Source: Smallanthus sonchifolius
Lineage: Eukaryota > Streptophyta > Magnoliopsida > Asterales > Asteraceae
Direction: 5' to 3'
Length of the DNA stretch: 64,000 nucleotides
NCBI GenBank assembly: GCA_023525975.1
Contig: CM042038.1
Coordinates: 10,913,272-10,977,271, forward strand
Position numbers and translations under genes: made by a program. Below the pieces are notes generated by a model that saw only the letters and a list, made by a program, of their open reading frames with translations, was not told where the DNA came from and searched no databases. Shown in pieces: positions 47,970-58,170 of this stretch (positions within the stretch are counted from its first letter, which is position 1; the number at the start of each line of letters is the position of its first letter).

Positions 47970-49010
47970 TCAATCAAGCGCATTGGGGCCAGTACAGTAA
48001 TTTACAACATGGTTCCACACCCACTGCACCAAGAACCTCCGTCGGATCCCGTGCATGTTGTACGTCGCCCCATCTCTGTCGTTCAACATTTGTCCCGTGT
48101 AGGACCCACCACCACCGGTCCCGTATATCCCTTCACACAAATCGGCTATCTCCACCGGCGCCACAGGGTCCTGACCGGCGTACCACGCGTTTACAAGTGG
48201 ATTAGACGCCAGCTCAGCAATTTCGTGACCAATCACACTTATCATCCCGTCGATCCCGACGTCGCGGTTGGGCGATTTCACCGGTTTTAGCCCCGGAATG
48301 TAGTCCGGAACTGCGAACGGGTACGCACACATACCCGGACACATTTTTCTGGAGTTCCCGATCCAAGCATAGGGTAGCGTGTACCCTACGATGGATGGGA
48401 ACGTGAAATAGTGAAATCCACATACGTTCTCGCAGAAATCCTGAACGTACACGTCATCAGCGGTGAGTAACAGATAAAGTCCGCTTTTAGGGCTAATTGG
48501 TAACGGATTTGTTTTGGCCGTTAGAGCGGCTTTTATAACTGATTGTACGGATAGACGAGTAAGTTTTTTCCCGTGAGATAACAGGCGGTCGTTTTTCTCT
48601 TCACCGAGACGGACGGTTCGGGAGATGTTTGAACCGGTCTGGTCGGTGTAGAGCTGGACCGTTTTCCACCAGCCGGAAACGGACGGCGGCCGGACGGTGG
48701 TGGCGGAGATGGAGTTTATGAACTCGCGGATGATGCGTTTCTGAGCCTTAGGCCATGTTCCGTACCAGATGATGTGTACGGTTATGTTTGCGGTGAGAAC
48801 GGGGCCCATGTGGTACCGGAGTTTGACGAACTCCGACGAGCCTTCGTATTTTTTTGAGTTTCCGAATTCGAGCTCCGTCGAGTTGGTTTTCTGATGAGGC
48901 CATGGGCGCCATGCGATAGAGGGGTGGATGAAGAGGAAAGAAGAAAAGATGGTGAGGATAATGAGCAGTGGTGCCGGCGACCGGCGGTTGAGTACGGAAT
49001 ACCGGCTCAT
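47970..49010 (-). CDS. EXL3: EXORDIUM-like protein (EXL3 type)
   Basis: This is a single-exon gene of 346 aa. Residues 14-33 form a hydrophobic signal peptide, so the product is secreted to the apoplast. The phosphate-induced/EXORDIUM domain covers the rest, with YHMGPVLTANITVHIIWYG near 66, a Cys-rich middle (CENVCGFHYF, MCPGMCAYPF), GHEIAELASNP with the conserved HEIAE, and a C-terminal WNHVVNYC. EXO proteins link carbon status and brassinosteroid signals to cell expansion in Arabidopsis; no enzyme activity is established. Length and single exon fit the family. The EXL3 assignment rests on overall likeness and on its place beside LPA2 and the peptidase, as in Arabidopsis. Confidence 0.9.
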   Translation of the reverse strand: MSRYSVLNRRSPAPLLIILTIFSSFLFIHPSIAWRPWPHQKTNSTELEFGNSKKYEGSSEFVKLRYHMGPVLTANITVHIIWYGTWPKAQKRIIREFINSISATTVRPPSVSGWWKTVQLYTDQTGSNISRTVRLGEEKNDRLLSHGKKLTRLSVQSVIKAALTAKTNPLPISPKSGLYLLLTADDVYVQDFCENVCGFHYFTFPSIVGYTLPYAWIGNSRKMCPGMCAYPFAVPDYIPGLKPVKSPNRDVGIDGMISVIGHEIAELASNPLVNAWYAGQDPVAPVEIADLCEGIYGTGGGGSYTGQMLNDRDGATYNMHGIRRRFLVQWVWNHVVNYCTGPNALD

Positions 49011-49069
49011 GTTTGTGGGGAGTGTGGGTCTGAATGGAGGACAAGTGGTTTTACTGTGAGTGGGTGTGT

Positions 49070-49085
49070 AATGTTATATATACAC
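49070..49085 (-). promoter_or_regulatory. TATA box of the EXL3-type gene
   Basis: GTATATATAAC on the minus strand lies about 65 bases upstream of the start codon. That distance suits a core promoter with a short 5' UTR. Confidence 0.55.
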
Positions 49086-49649
49086 ACATGGACTAAAACA
49101 TTAAGTTTGAATTTACGGTTTAGCCCCCTTGATTTTAGGAGTTCTACAGATTTGACTTTAATCAAATGTATTTTTTAGAAATTAACTATTTGTTTATTTT
49201 TTTAATTTTAAAAATAAAAAATCAAATGTATTTTTTAGAAGAGACATCTTTATTTATAGTCATTGAAGTCTACAAGAAAGGACACTAGAATTGTGTGACG
49301 TGTGACAAGTCGAATATTTGGAAATAAGGTATACTCGAGAATATATTTATACGTGTGAATTATTAGTCAATTTTGTATATTTTCTTTTGGAGTATTTTAG
49401 CGATTAAAAAAATTTGTGTTATGTTTGTGTGTATAATAGACCCTTGACATATGATTTGAAAGGAAAGTGGCGGACTTATGAATGTTTTTCATGAGGTTCG
49501 ATTATTTATTGATAAACTTTTTTTTGTCCGGTTCAAGTAAAGATCGGCTTACCTAATAAAAGATGAAAGTAACTCAAATAATCAATAATTTAGTAACAAT
49601 AAAATATTAGATAAATAATAAACCTAAATTATACCTCTATATTTCTTAC
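49086..49649. other. Upstream region of EXL3
   Basis: The DNA is AT-rich. The phrase ATCAAATGTATTTTTTAGAA occurs at about 49160 and again at about 49222. It probably includes the EXL3 promoter. No other gene was seen. Confidence 0.4.
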
Positions 49650-50100
49650 TTTCAATAGGTTCACATTCATCAAATTTTGTCAAATTTGTTTTTTAGCATG
49701 CGTGTATCCATAGATTTGATATTTATCAAATCATACTTTTGTAACATATCTTTAATATACTTGAAATAGATTAACAAATGTTCCATTTTCATCAACATAT
49801 GTTGCACAAGTATTAAATGTTTATCATTATTCTTAATAAACAAAGTATTATATACTTTACCTATATTATAACCATTATCAACTAGAAATGCTTTTAATCT
49901 ATTATACCAGCTTTAGGATCTTGTCTAAGTCATATAGTGCCTTATGAAACTTATAACATAGTGTGGTTTATCAAAATCTTTAAAACTGGGAGGTTGAACA
50001 AGATAAGTTTCTTTATTTATAATACCATTTAAAAAAACAATTTTGACATCTATATCTGTATCCCTTAGGATACGAATTTTACTTTCATTCATACTATTCT
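49650..50100 (-). pseudogene. Ty1/copia polymerase fragment
   Basis: The minus-strand translation gives DVKIVFLNGIINKETYLVQP, a close relative of the copia reverse transcriptase block DVK-AFLNG, then SWYNRLKAFLVDNGY and NTLFIK. Stop codons and frame changes are frequent and no LTRs are visible nearby. It is an old, heavily decayed fragment. The adjacent hAT end at about 50113 marks its limit. Confidence 0.75.
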
Positions 50101-50112
50101 TAGTATGTCAAG

Positions 50113-50292
50113 TATAGGTGTACAAATCGGTTTTTTAACCCAAACCGGTTCAACCCGAACCGAACCGGTTTGGTCAACGAAAAGTCAAAACCGGTTTGGC
50201 CCTAAACCGGTTAGAGTTAAACCGGTTTCGGAGGTGAAAAATGTCTAACTGGTCAAACCGGTTAGGGTTGGTTACAAACCGGTTTGCCCTGT
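50113..50292 (-). mobile_element. 3' subterminal end of the hAT element, with AACCGGTT repeats
   Basis: The stretch starts TAGGTGTACAAATCGG and then carries about nine copies of AAACCGGTT or AACCGGTTT in about 170 bases. These continue after the retroelement insertion at 60306 (GTAAACCGG). Clustered short subterminal motifs are transposase binding sites in hAT elements. It belongs with the transposase remnant at 60406-62596, from which it was separated by the LTR element. Confidence 0.65.
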
Positions 50293-50992
50293 TGTCACAC
50301 CCTGAAATTCCACAGCGGGTTACCCGCGGGTTGTGACTGTCAAGGATCATCAGTCCCGGTCATTTTGAACGACCTCTAACTGGTTTTCGAAAAGACATTC
50401 CGTTTGAACATCATACAAAATTAAATAGTAATACAGAGTTTGAAAATGCGGAATGTAAAGTGCGGAAGCAAAAGTAATGTTGCAAAATACAGAAGCATGA
50501 CAAATTAGGTTCCCATAAACCTAAGCTTCTAAATGAAAACATGTTGTGGGACTCTTGGAGTGCAATCCTAGTCCGTGTATGAATGCTTAGCGACCTGAGA
50601 TAAACATGCTTAAGGTGTCAACACAGGGTTGGTGAGTTCACAGGTTTAAGTAACAGAAACAGAAATGAAAACAGTGTAACAGTACGCATGTATACTATTG
50701 ATTCGATTGTTGATCAGACAATAAACATTAACTATATAAGCAACACCGAAACCGAAGCTCACCGAAACCGAAGCTCAACGAAGGAATGCAGAAACTATCA
50801 TTTTGCCTCTTACGTGCCCAGCACGCAATGAATTAGGTCAATTATGCACCCGTTTGACTCCCAGTCAGAGTTAGCGCGACTAACCCGGGTGGGGGTTGTT
50901 AAACCCAATAGTACTATTCATGAATCACCTCGCTTTGTGTAATAATTAACGGTTCGAATATGAGAGGACTTTATGTGCGGGAAATGCACCCA

Positions 50993-51003
50993 CTTATATA
51001 AAT
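50993..51003 (-). promoter_or_regulatory. Putative TATA box of the LTR
   Basis: On the coding (minus) strand the sequence is AATTTATATAAG. It lies about 290 bases downstream of the TTGAC array, where the LTR core promoter could be. This segment is missing from the 5' LTR. Confidence 0.4.
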
Positions 51004-51290
51004 TAAAGCGAAATCAAAGTAATTGTCATACGACTAAGTAAGAAAATGGTTTAGCATGTATCTCCCCTAAATGGAAAAGTAAGTAAAATGGGGCCGTGAA
51101 AACTCACCTGGAAATGCGGTGAATGAGAAATGGGAGTAACGAGAGGAATCGAGTAACTCCGGGTAACCGACCTAACCGAGCCCTAAGAATTAATAAGGCT
51201 ATAAGGTCTATGAAAGTAAACATGGTTTATGTAACCACATTCATCCAAACGACTCAACGTTAAAAGGTTACATTGACGTTTTGAAAAGGT

Positions 51291-51459
51291 TTGACCAAAG
51301 TTGACCGAGGTTTGACCGAGGTTTGACCAACTTTGACCAAGGTTTGACCAACTTTGACTAATGTTGACCAATGTTGACCAATGTTGACTAGTGTTGACCA
51401 ATGTTGACCAAGTTTGACCAATGTTGACTAATGTTGACTAGTGTTGACCAATGTTGACT
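51291..51459 (+). promoter_or_regulatory. Array of 17 W-box cores in the 3' LTR
   Basis: Over 169 bases the motif TTGACC or TTGACT occurs 17 times, mostly every 10-11 bases, separated by AA(T)G, AGTG or GAGG. TTGAC(C/T) is the core bound by WRKY transcription factors. The array lies upstream of the putative TATA box in the direction of transcription. WRKY-driven expression is inference. Confidence 0.65.
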
Positions 51460-53353
51460 CATATTGAAGTCATGTATAAACAACACACAAGTAACATATA
51501 AGTTGTAAACATGTAACACATAAGCATCATGCAAGTTATACATGTGTAGCACAAGTAGCATATAAGTTGTACATGTGTGACACGTAAGGAACATACAAGT
51601 TGTACCTAAGTAATGTATAAGTAACACCTTGTGACATAACATACATGCTTCAACTAGTTGCATAAGAAATTAACATGTTATAAGTGACATGGCATTTGCA
51701 CCTCTTAATGGCATATTTCATACACATAATTCATGTCATCATATTAATAACCTATTAGTACCATTTCAATTCTTTTAAACAAGTAGCATAACATGTCATT
51801 GCAATTTCATAATTCTTAACATAACAAAGTTTCCATTTTTGATAATTAGGGTTTTAGTGCATCTGAGGCGTCATAGCTCAAACAAACAAGTTGTACATGA
51901 ATTTATACTATTAACATACTAGTAACATGATCCTATGCATTTACTTTCTATTTCAAGCAATTATGAAGTTTTCTCAACAAATAAAGTTTCCTTATTTAGC
52001 AAGGTTCACCAAAACATGTCATAACACAACTTCAAATTACATATTCTTGCATAAGTCATCTATTCATATGATAATGAAGCTATATAATCCATTTTAAACA
52101 TTTATAACCTACACATGCCAACTATGAACAATTAAAGTTTCCTTTTTAGGAAAGTGGTCCAAACGACCCTATTGCACATGTGTAACCTCAATTAACTCTT
52201 TTTACTACTTTAATATATATTATAGAACCATAATATCAAGTTTTTATCCAATAGAAACTCATAACACAAAATATGCAAAATTAAAGTTTCCTTAAATAGT
52301 AAGTTGTCCATAACCGAGTGTAAAACAACATTTTAACCAAAAAAATTTATATTTCCTATCTATTCCACTATTATGTGTACCATTTAAACCAACAAACATA
52401 TCACACATCAAGTTTTGCAAAAATGCATCCAACAAAGTTTTTATAAATTGAAACGAGCAAATAATGACCTAAACAAATATTTCGAAACATAAAATGTGCA
52501 TATGTGCATCAACAACTCATTATTATGAAATCTTTTAGTTAAAACAAGCATTATAACACTTTGAATCAACAAAAATCGTTTGGATGGGTGGGTTACCTAC
52601 TTTGGCCGAAAATGGTAAGAAAATATAGATGGAATGCTTACAAAGCCGAGATATGATGTTAGAATGGTTGTAAACTAGCTCCAAACACTCTTGAATCACT
52701 ATGAAATGCCTTGAAATGGCCTTGGAAGGCTTGAACCAAGGTTGGCAATGGTGGAGGCTCTTGTGGTGGTGGCGGCCGAATGGAGGGAGGGGGGCTAGGG
52801 TTTGTGAAATGTGATTAGGGTAAAAGTGAGGGTGTGTGGGGTTTAAGGGATTTTTAATGGTAATGGGTTTGGGCTTTTCTATCTTGCAAGGCTTTTTATT
52901 AAGTAAATGAGCTACTAATATGGATTACTAACACTAATTTGCTGAATTATTTAGCCCAAGTAAAGAACCCATCATTTTTATAAAAATCTAATTTAGTGTT
53001 GATGGCACATATCGCGTATTTGCTTAAAAACGTTAAAATAAAAGTTGTTCTAAAAATTCCGGAAAAATTCACATAAGCATGAAATATTAAATCACAGTAT
53101 TACATATAATTTTTATACACCAAATATATGTCTAAATATTATTTCTAATATTCGTTAACGTTCGTGTGACAGGACGCGTGTGTGACCCGGTAATCCGTCC
53201 GATTACCGATGCATGAAATGAAATGAAACGAATGGACTTATTAAACGAAATATGTACTTAATTACTCTATAATTAAGTATGATGCAAGTGAAATCACGTG
53301 AATTCAAGTAATAGTCGGGTATGGATATTAACCTGAATTTGCCGGGTGTCACA

Positions 53354-53365
53354 TACTCCCCCTGT
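53354..53365 (-). other. Polypurine tract
   Basis: On the coding strand ACAGGGGGAGTA directly precedes the 3' LTR. It is the plus-strand primer site expected for Ty3/gypsy elements. Confidence 0.75.
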
Positions 53366-53388
53366 TAAAAGGAACTTCGTCCCGAAAT

Positions 53389-56300
53389 TCAGTTCGCGTC
53401 ACTGATAGACGGTGTAGTTTTGAAAAAGTGTGGGTATTTACGCTTGAATTGATCCTCGCGCTCCCAAGTGAACTCTGGTCCGCGTCTAGAATTCCAACGA
53501 ACCTTAACTATGGGAATGCGTCTTTGTTTTAACTGTTTGACCTCGCGGTCCATGATCTCGACTGGTTCTTCGACGAAGTGAAGCTGATCGTCTATTTGAA
53601 TTTCCTCCAATGGTATGACTAGTGTCTCGTCTGACAAGCACTTCTTCAGATTTGACACGTGAAACACGTCATGAACGCCACTGAGGGTTTCTGGTAGGTT
53701 GAGTTTGTAAGCAACAGGACCAATCCTTTTCAGAATCTCGAAAGGTCCAATGTAACGAGGATTAAGCTTTCCACGCTTGCCGAAACGTATCACTCCTTTC
53801 CATGGCGAGACTTTCAGTAGTACCTTGTCTCCCACTTGAAATTCTAATGGTTTGCGTCTCACGTCAGCGTAACTCTTTTAACGATCACGCGCGGCCTTGA
53901 TGCGTTCGCGTATCTGTACAATCTTCTCTGTAGTTTCATGAATAACTTCTGGACCTGTGAGTTGGCTATCTCCCACTTCTGTCCATCAAATCGGCGATCT
54001 ACACTTTCGTCCGTAAAGTGCTTCGAATGGTGCGGCCTTAATGCTAGTGTGGTAGCTGTTGTTGTATGAAAATTCGACCAACGGTAGATGGGCATCCCAT
54101 CCGTTCCCGAAGTCAACCACACAAGCTCTGAGCATGTCCTCCAGGGTCTGGATGGTCCTTTCACTTTGACCGTCCGTCTAGGGGTGGTATGCAGTACTCA
54201 TATCTAGCCGAGTACCCAAGGCTTTCTGTAAGGATTGCCAGAATCGGGATGTGAATCGACTATCCCTATCTGAAATGATGGAGATTGGCACTCCATGTCT
54301 TGTGACTACTTCCTTTAAGTAAGTTCTGGTTAGTTTCTCCATTTTGTCCGTTTCTTTAATGGGAAGGAAGTGCGCAGATTTGGTTAGTCTGTCGACAATT
54401 ACCCAGATTGTGTCACAGCCATTAGAGGCCCTGGGCAATTTCGTGATGAAGTCCATTGAAATCTGTTCCCACTTCCACTGTGGGATCTCTGGTTGTTGGA
54501 GTAACCCTGATGGTTTCTGATACTCTACCTTGACCTTAGCATAGGTCAAGCATTTACTGACGTAGGTAGCAATTTCGGCTTTCATGTTAGGCCACCAATA
54601 ATGTTCCTTGAGGTCATGGTACATCTTGTCAGCACCGGGGTGGATCGAGTACCTGGACTTGTGTGCCTCGTCCATCACCAGATCCCTTAGATCCCCAAAG
54701 CTTGGTACCCAAATCCGATCCATGAAATAACGGATGTCATCGGATTTGATCTCAAATTGCTTGTCCATACCACGTAAGGACTCATGGCATAGGTTTACCT
54801 CCTTGATTGCTTCGAGTTGGGCGTCGCGGATTTGCATGGGTAAGTTCGTGTGGATGGTCAACTGTAACGCCCGCACTCGTCGCGGTTTGGGTTGATCCTT
54901 CCTGCTCAAGGCATCAGCCACGACGTTTGCCTTTCCAGGATGGTAACGGATAGCGCAGTCGTAGTCGTTTAGCAATTCGACCCATCGACGTTGCCTCATG
55001 TTAAGTTCCTTCTGATCGAAGATGTGTTGAAGGCTTTTGTGATCGGTGAAAATTGTGCACTTCGTGCCATACAAGTAGTGCCTCCAGATCTTGAGTGCAA
55101 ATACTACCGCTCCCAGCTCCAAATCGTGGGTAGTGTAGTTTTTCTCGTGCACTTTCAGTTGTCGAGAAGCATAGGCTATGACCTTCTCCCTTTGCATTAA
55201 CACGCACCCGAGCCCTTGATGTGACGCATCGCAGTACACCACGAAATCGTCTGTTCCTTCTGGTAACGATAGGATCGGCGCGCTGCAAAGTTTCTGTTTG
55301 AGTAATTGAAAAGCGGTTTCTGCCTTGTCATTCCATTCGTATTTCTTATCCTTGTGTGTCAGTGTGGTGAGAGGTTGGGCTATCTTAGAGAAATTTTCGA
55401 TGAATCGTCGATAGTAGCCCGCAAGGCCTAAGAACTGTCGTACCTCAGTCGAAGTCTTAGGTGCTTCCCAATTCTTAATCGCCTCGATTTTGGATGGGTC
55501 AACATGTATGCCTTTCTCGTTGACCACGTGTCCAAGGAACTGTACTTCGCGAATCCAGAAGTCGCATTTCGAGAACTTGGCGTACAATTTCTCGGCTTTC
55601 AGCAACTCCATAATTAACTTCAAATGCTCGGCATGTTCCCCTTTGTTCTGAGAGTATATCAGGATATCGTCTATGAACACAATCACAAACTTGTCCAAGT
55701 AGGGCTTGCACACTCGGTTCATGAGGTCCATGAATACCGCCGGTGCATTGGTTAACCCAAATGGCATGACCATGAACTCGTAGTGACCGTAACGAGTTCG
55801 GAAGGCGGTCTTTGGAATATCGTCTTCCTGAATCCTTAGCTGGTGGTATCCCGACCGTAGATCGATCTTTGAGTAATAGCTCGACCCTTGCAATTGGTCG
55901 AACAGGTTATCGATCCTTGGTAGTGGATATCGGTTCTTGATAGTTACCTTGTTCAGTTCTCTGTAGTCGATACACATACGGAACGATCCGTCTTTCTTCT
56001 TAACGAACAAGACTGGTGCTCCCCAAGGCGAGAAGCTTGGTCTGATGAAGCCTTTGTCTAACAGTTCCTGTAATTGGTTAGACAATTCCTGCATTTCCGA
56101 TGGCGACAGTCGGTAAGGTGACCTTGCTATCAGAGCAGCTCCGGGTGTGAGATCAATCCGGAACTCGACTTGTCGATGCGGTGGAAGTCCGGGCAAGTCG
56201 TCGGGAAATACTTCCGGATAGTCTCGGACGATCGGTATGTCTTTAATCTTATTTTCTTCTTCTTTCTTTTCCGTCACGTGTGCTAGGATCGCGTGATAAC

Positions 56301-57708
56301 CCTTTCCGCGAGTACTTTCGGGCTTTCATGCAGGTAATGATTCTTAACGTAGCACCACTCTGTTCTCCTTGAATGGTCAGTGTTTCTCCGTCCGACAGTG
56401 GAATGCGGACTATCTTCTCGTGACAGACGATTTCGGCTCGGTTCTTGGACAACCAGTCCATACCGACTACTATGTCGAAGCTTTCCAATGTTACTGGCAA
56501 TAGGTCTATGGCGAAAGGACGATCGGCTAATGTTAAGACACAACCTGGAATTACTTGTTCTGTCTCTATTAGTTTACCATCTGCTAGCTCTACCGTGTAT
56601 AAGCAATCTAAGTCGATGGGAGTAATCCCAAGTAATGAGCTAAACTCAGTGGATACAAAACTCTTATCGACACCCATGTCAAATAAGATAGAAGCATAGC
56701 AGTTGTTTACGAGAAACGTACCAGTAACAATGTTGGGATCCTGCCTAGCCTCGCCGGCTCCAATAACAAATGCTCTGCCCCGAGTGTTTGTATTTCCAGT
56801 TTTCCGGTTCTTTGGGCAGTCTTTGCGGAAATGTCCGGGGTCACCGCACCCGAAACATCCGCGGTTTCCCCCGCCAGCCGGGGCTTGTTCAACTGATCGG
56901 CAGCTCTGGGCAGTGTGTCCAAAACGTTTACACTTCTGGCACCGAGAATCTTCACAAGTACCATTGTGGTGAAACTGGCACTTGTTGCACTTATGTCCCT
57001 CTTGGCCTTTTATCCGGTTGGTTAGCCACAAACACCCGGGCCGGTTCCTGCTTCTTCTGGTTATTAGGCACATAGGACTTGGCAGGGGTATTTTCCCACT
57101 TTCTCTTGTTGTCAAAGGTTTTCACAAAACTTTCTTTCTTGATGAACAGTCCTTGACGGACTGCCTGATCCGTGAGATTATGAGCCAGCCTCACTGTGTT
57201 GTGGATAATTGTGGGTTCTGCAGAAGTAACCATGCTTTGTATTTGAGGTGCCAAACCCCAAATGTACCGCTCAATTTGTTTGTACTCCGGTGTAACCATG
57301 TGCGGTAGTAGTCTTGCTAAATCGTGGAATCTTGCGGTATATCCCGCGATGTCAGCACCCTCCATCCTTAGGTTCCAAAACTCCTGTTCCAACTTTTGGA
57401 GTTCGTTACGAGGACAGTACTCCTCTTTCAACATTTCCTTGAATTCCTCCCAAGGAATGGCGTTCGCATTATCCCGGCCCAGAGTCTGGATATAAGAGTT
57501 CCACCAGGAGAGGGCTTGGCCCTCGAGAGTCCCAGCTCCGTACATGACTCTGTTCTCCATTGTGCATTGGCTCATACTGAAGACCGATTCGATCTTTTCT
57601 ATCCATCGTAGCAGTCCCACTGCTCCTTCCGTCCCGGTAAATGTATGCGGCTTGCAATCCATAAAGGATTTGTAGGTGCAAGCCTTTGTTCCATGCCCAG
57701 TTCCTGTG
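53389..57708 (-). pseudogene. Broken gag-pol of the Ty3/gypsy element
   Basis: Gag (57708 down to about 57000) has the capsid block ALSWWNSYI...EEYCP. CCHC knuckles (CQKCKRFGHTAQSC, CFGCGDPGHFRKDC) and the protease follow in a second frame. Reverse transcriptase (FIDD), RNase H (DASHQGLG) and integrase are in a third. Breaks are frame changes near 57000 and 56300, TAG at 54178-54180, TGA at 53986-53988 and TAA at 53878-53880. The protease active site reads Asp-Met-Gly instead of Asp-Ser/Thr-Gly near 56675. The last Cys of the integrase HHCC finger is Tyr at 54541-54543. A chromodomain-like tail (EIMDREVKQL...VRWNSRRGPEFTWE) ends the frame. The region cannot yield a working polyprotein. Confidence 0.88.
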
Positions 57709-58168
57709 TGTCAATGATAGAGCATAATTAGGTTAAATTTTCCCGAGGTAGGGCTATGTTACTTGCAGTATATACTATTTCCGAGGTAGGGCCAACTCAT
57801 ACTGGAGGGATGATATGTCAGCGTCATGTAACCTGCTGCGCGTCGCAAGTATCGGTAGTACCTCCCGGGTAGGCCGGAGCTAATAGGGTGGTGGATAGGA
57901 TGGTCCAGTTGACTCTCCCGTAGATGAAGTGTCCGATGATGCAATCCGGGCCCTTTTGGCCGATGGTCCAGCAATGTCAGGGGAGTGGGCTGGTCGCTTT
58001 CCTCTGCGAATGTTCTTCTTCCGAGCTGTGAGTTTGGTCTTTGCTCCCACCGGTGCAAGTAATGGTGATGGCGGCGTCGGGTCCGCCAGACGAGGTGGTG
58101 AAGGTAGTATGGAGCCGTCGTCGGACGATGAGTCCCCGTGTAGTACGGAGTGGGACGATGAGTCCCCG
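57709..58168 (-). pseudogene. Gag N-terminal remnant next to the broken 5' LTR
   Basis: On the minus strand 58160-57880 reads a Pro/Ser-rich, basic stretch (LADPTPPSPLLAP, KKNIRRGKRPAHSPD, SSDTSSTGESTGPSYPPPY) of the sort seen at the N-terminus of plant gypsy gag. Stops then separate it from the capsid part. CCGAGGTAGGGC occurs twice at about 57750-57792. No primer binding site complementary to a tRNA end was found here or up to the LTR junction. Confidence 0.55.
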
Positions 58169-58170
58169 TG
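58118..58170. repeat. Direct repeat at the LTR/gag breakpoint
   Basis: GGACGATGAGTCCCCGTGTA occurs twice, about 31 bases apart. The second copy runs straight into LTR sequence (GTAACCACATTC). The last bases, TG(TAACCAC), are shared with the 3' LTR at 51230. Confidence 0.8.

Larger units (their letters stand above)
50293..53353 (-). repeat. 3' LTR, 3061 bp, complete
   Basis: It has TG...CA ends and is bordered on the inner side by a polypurine tract. The part from 51230 to 53353 is nearly identical to 58169-60301. The part from 50293 to 51229 has no partner in the other LTR. Confidence 0.9.

Noticed and set aside
53859..54164. 101-codon open stretch on the minus strand
   Set aside because: Out-of-frame shadow of the integrase region of gag-pol.
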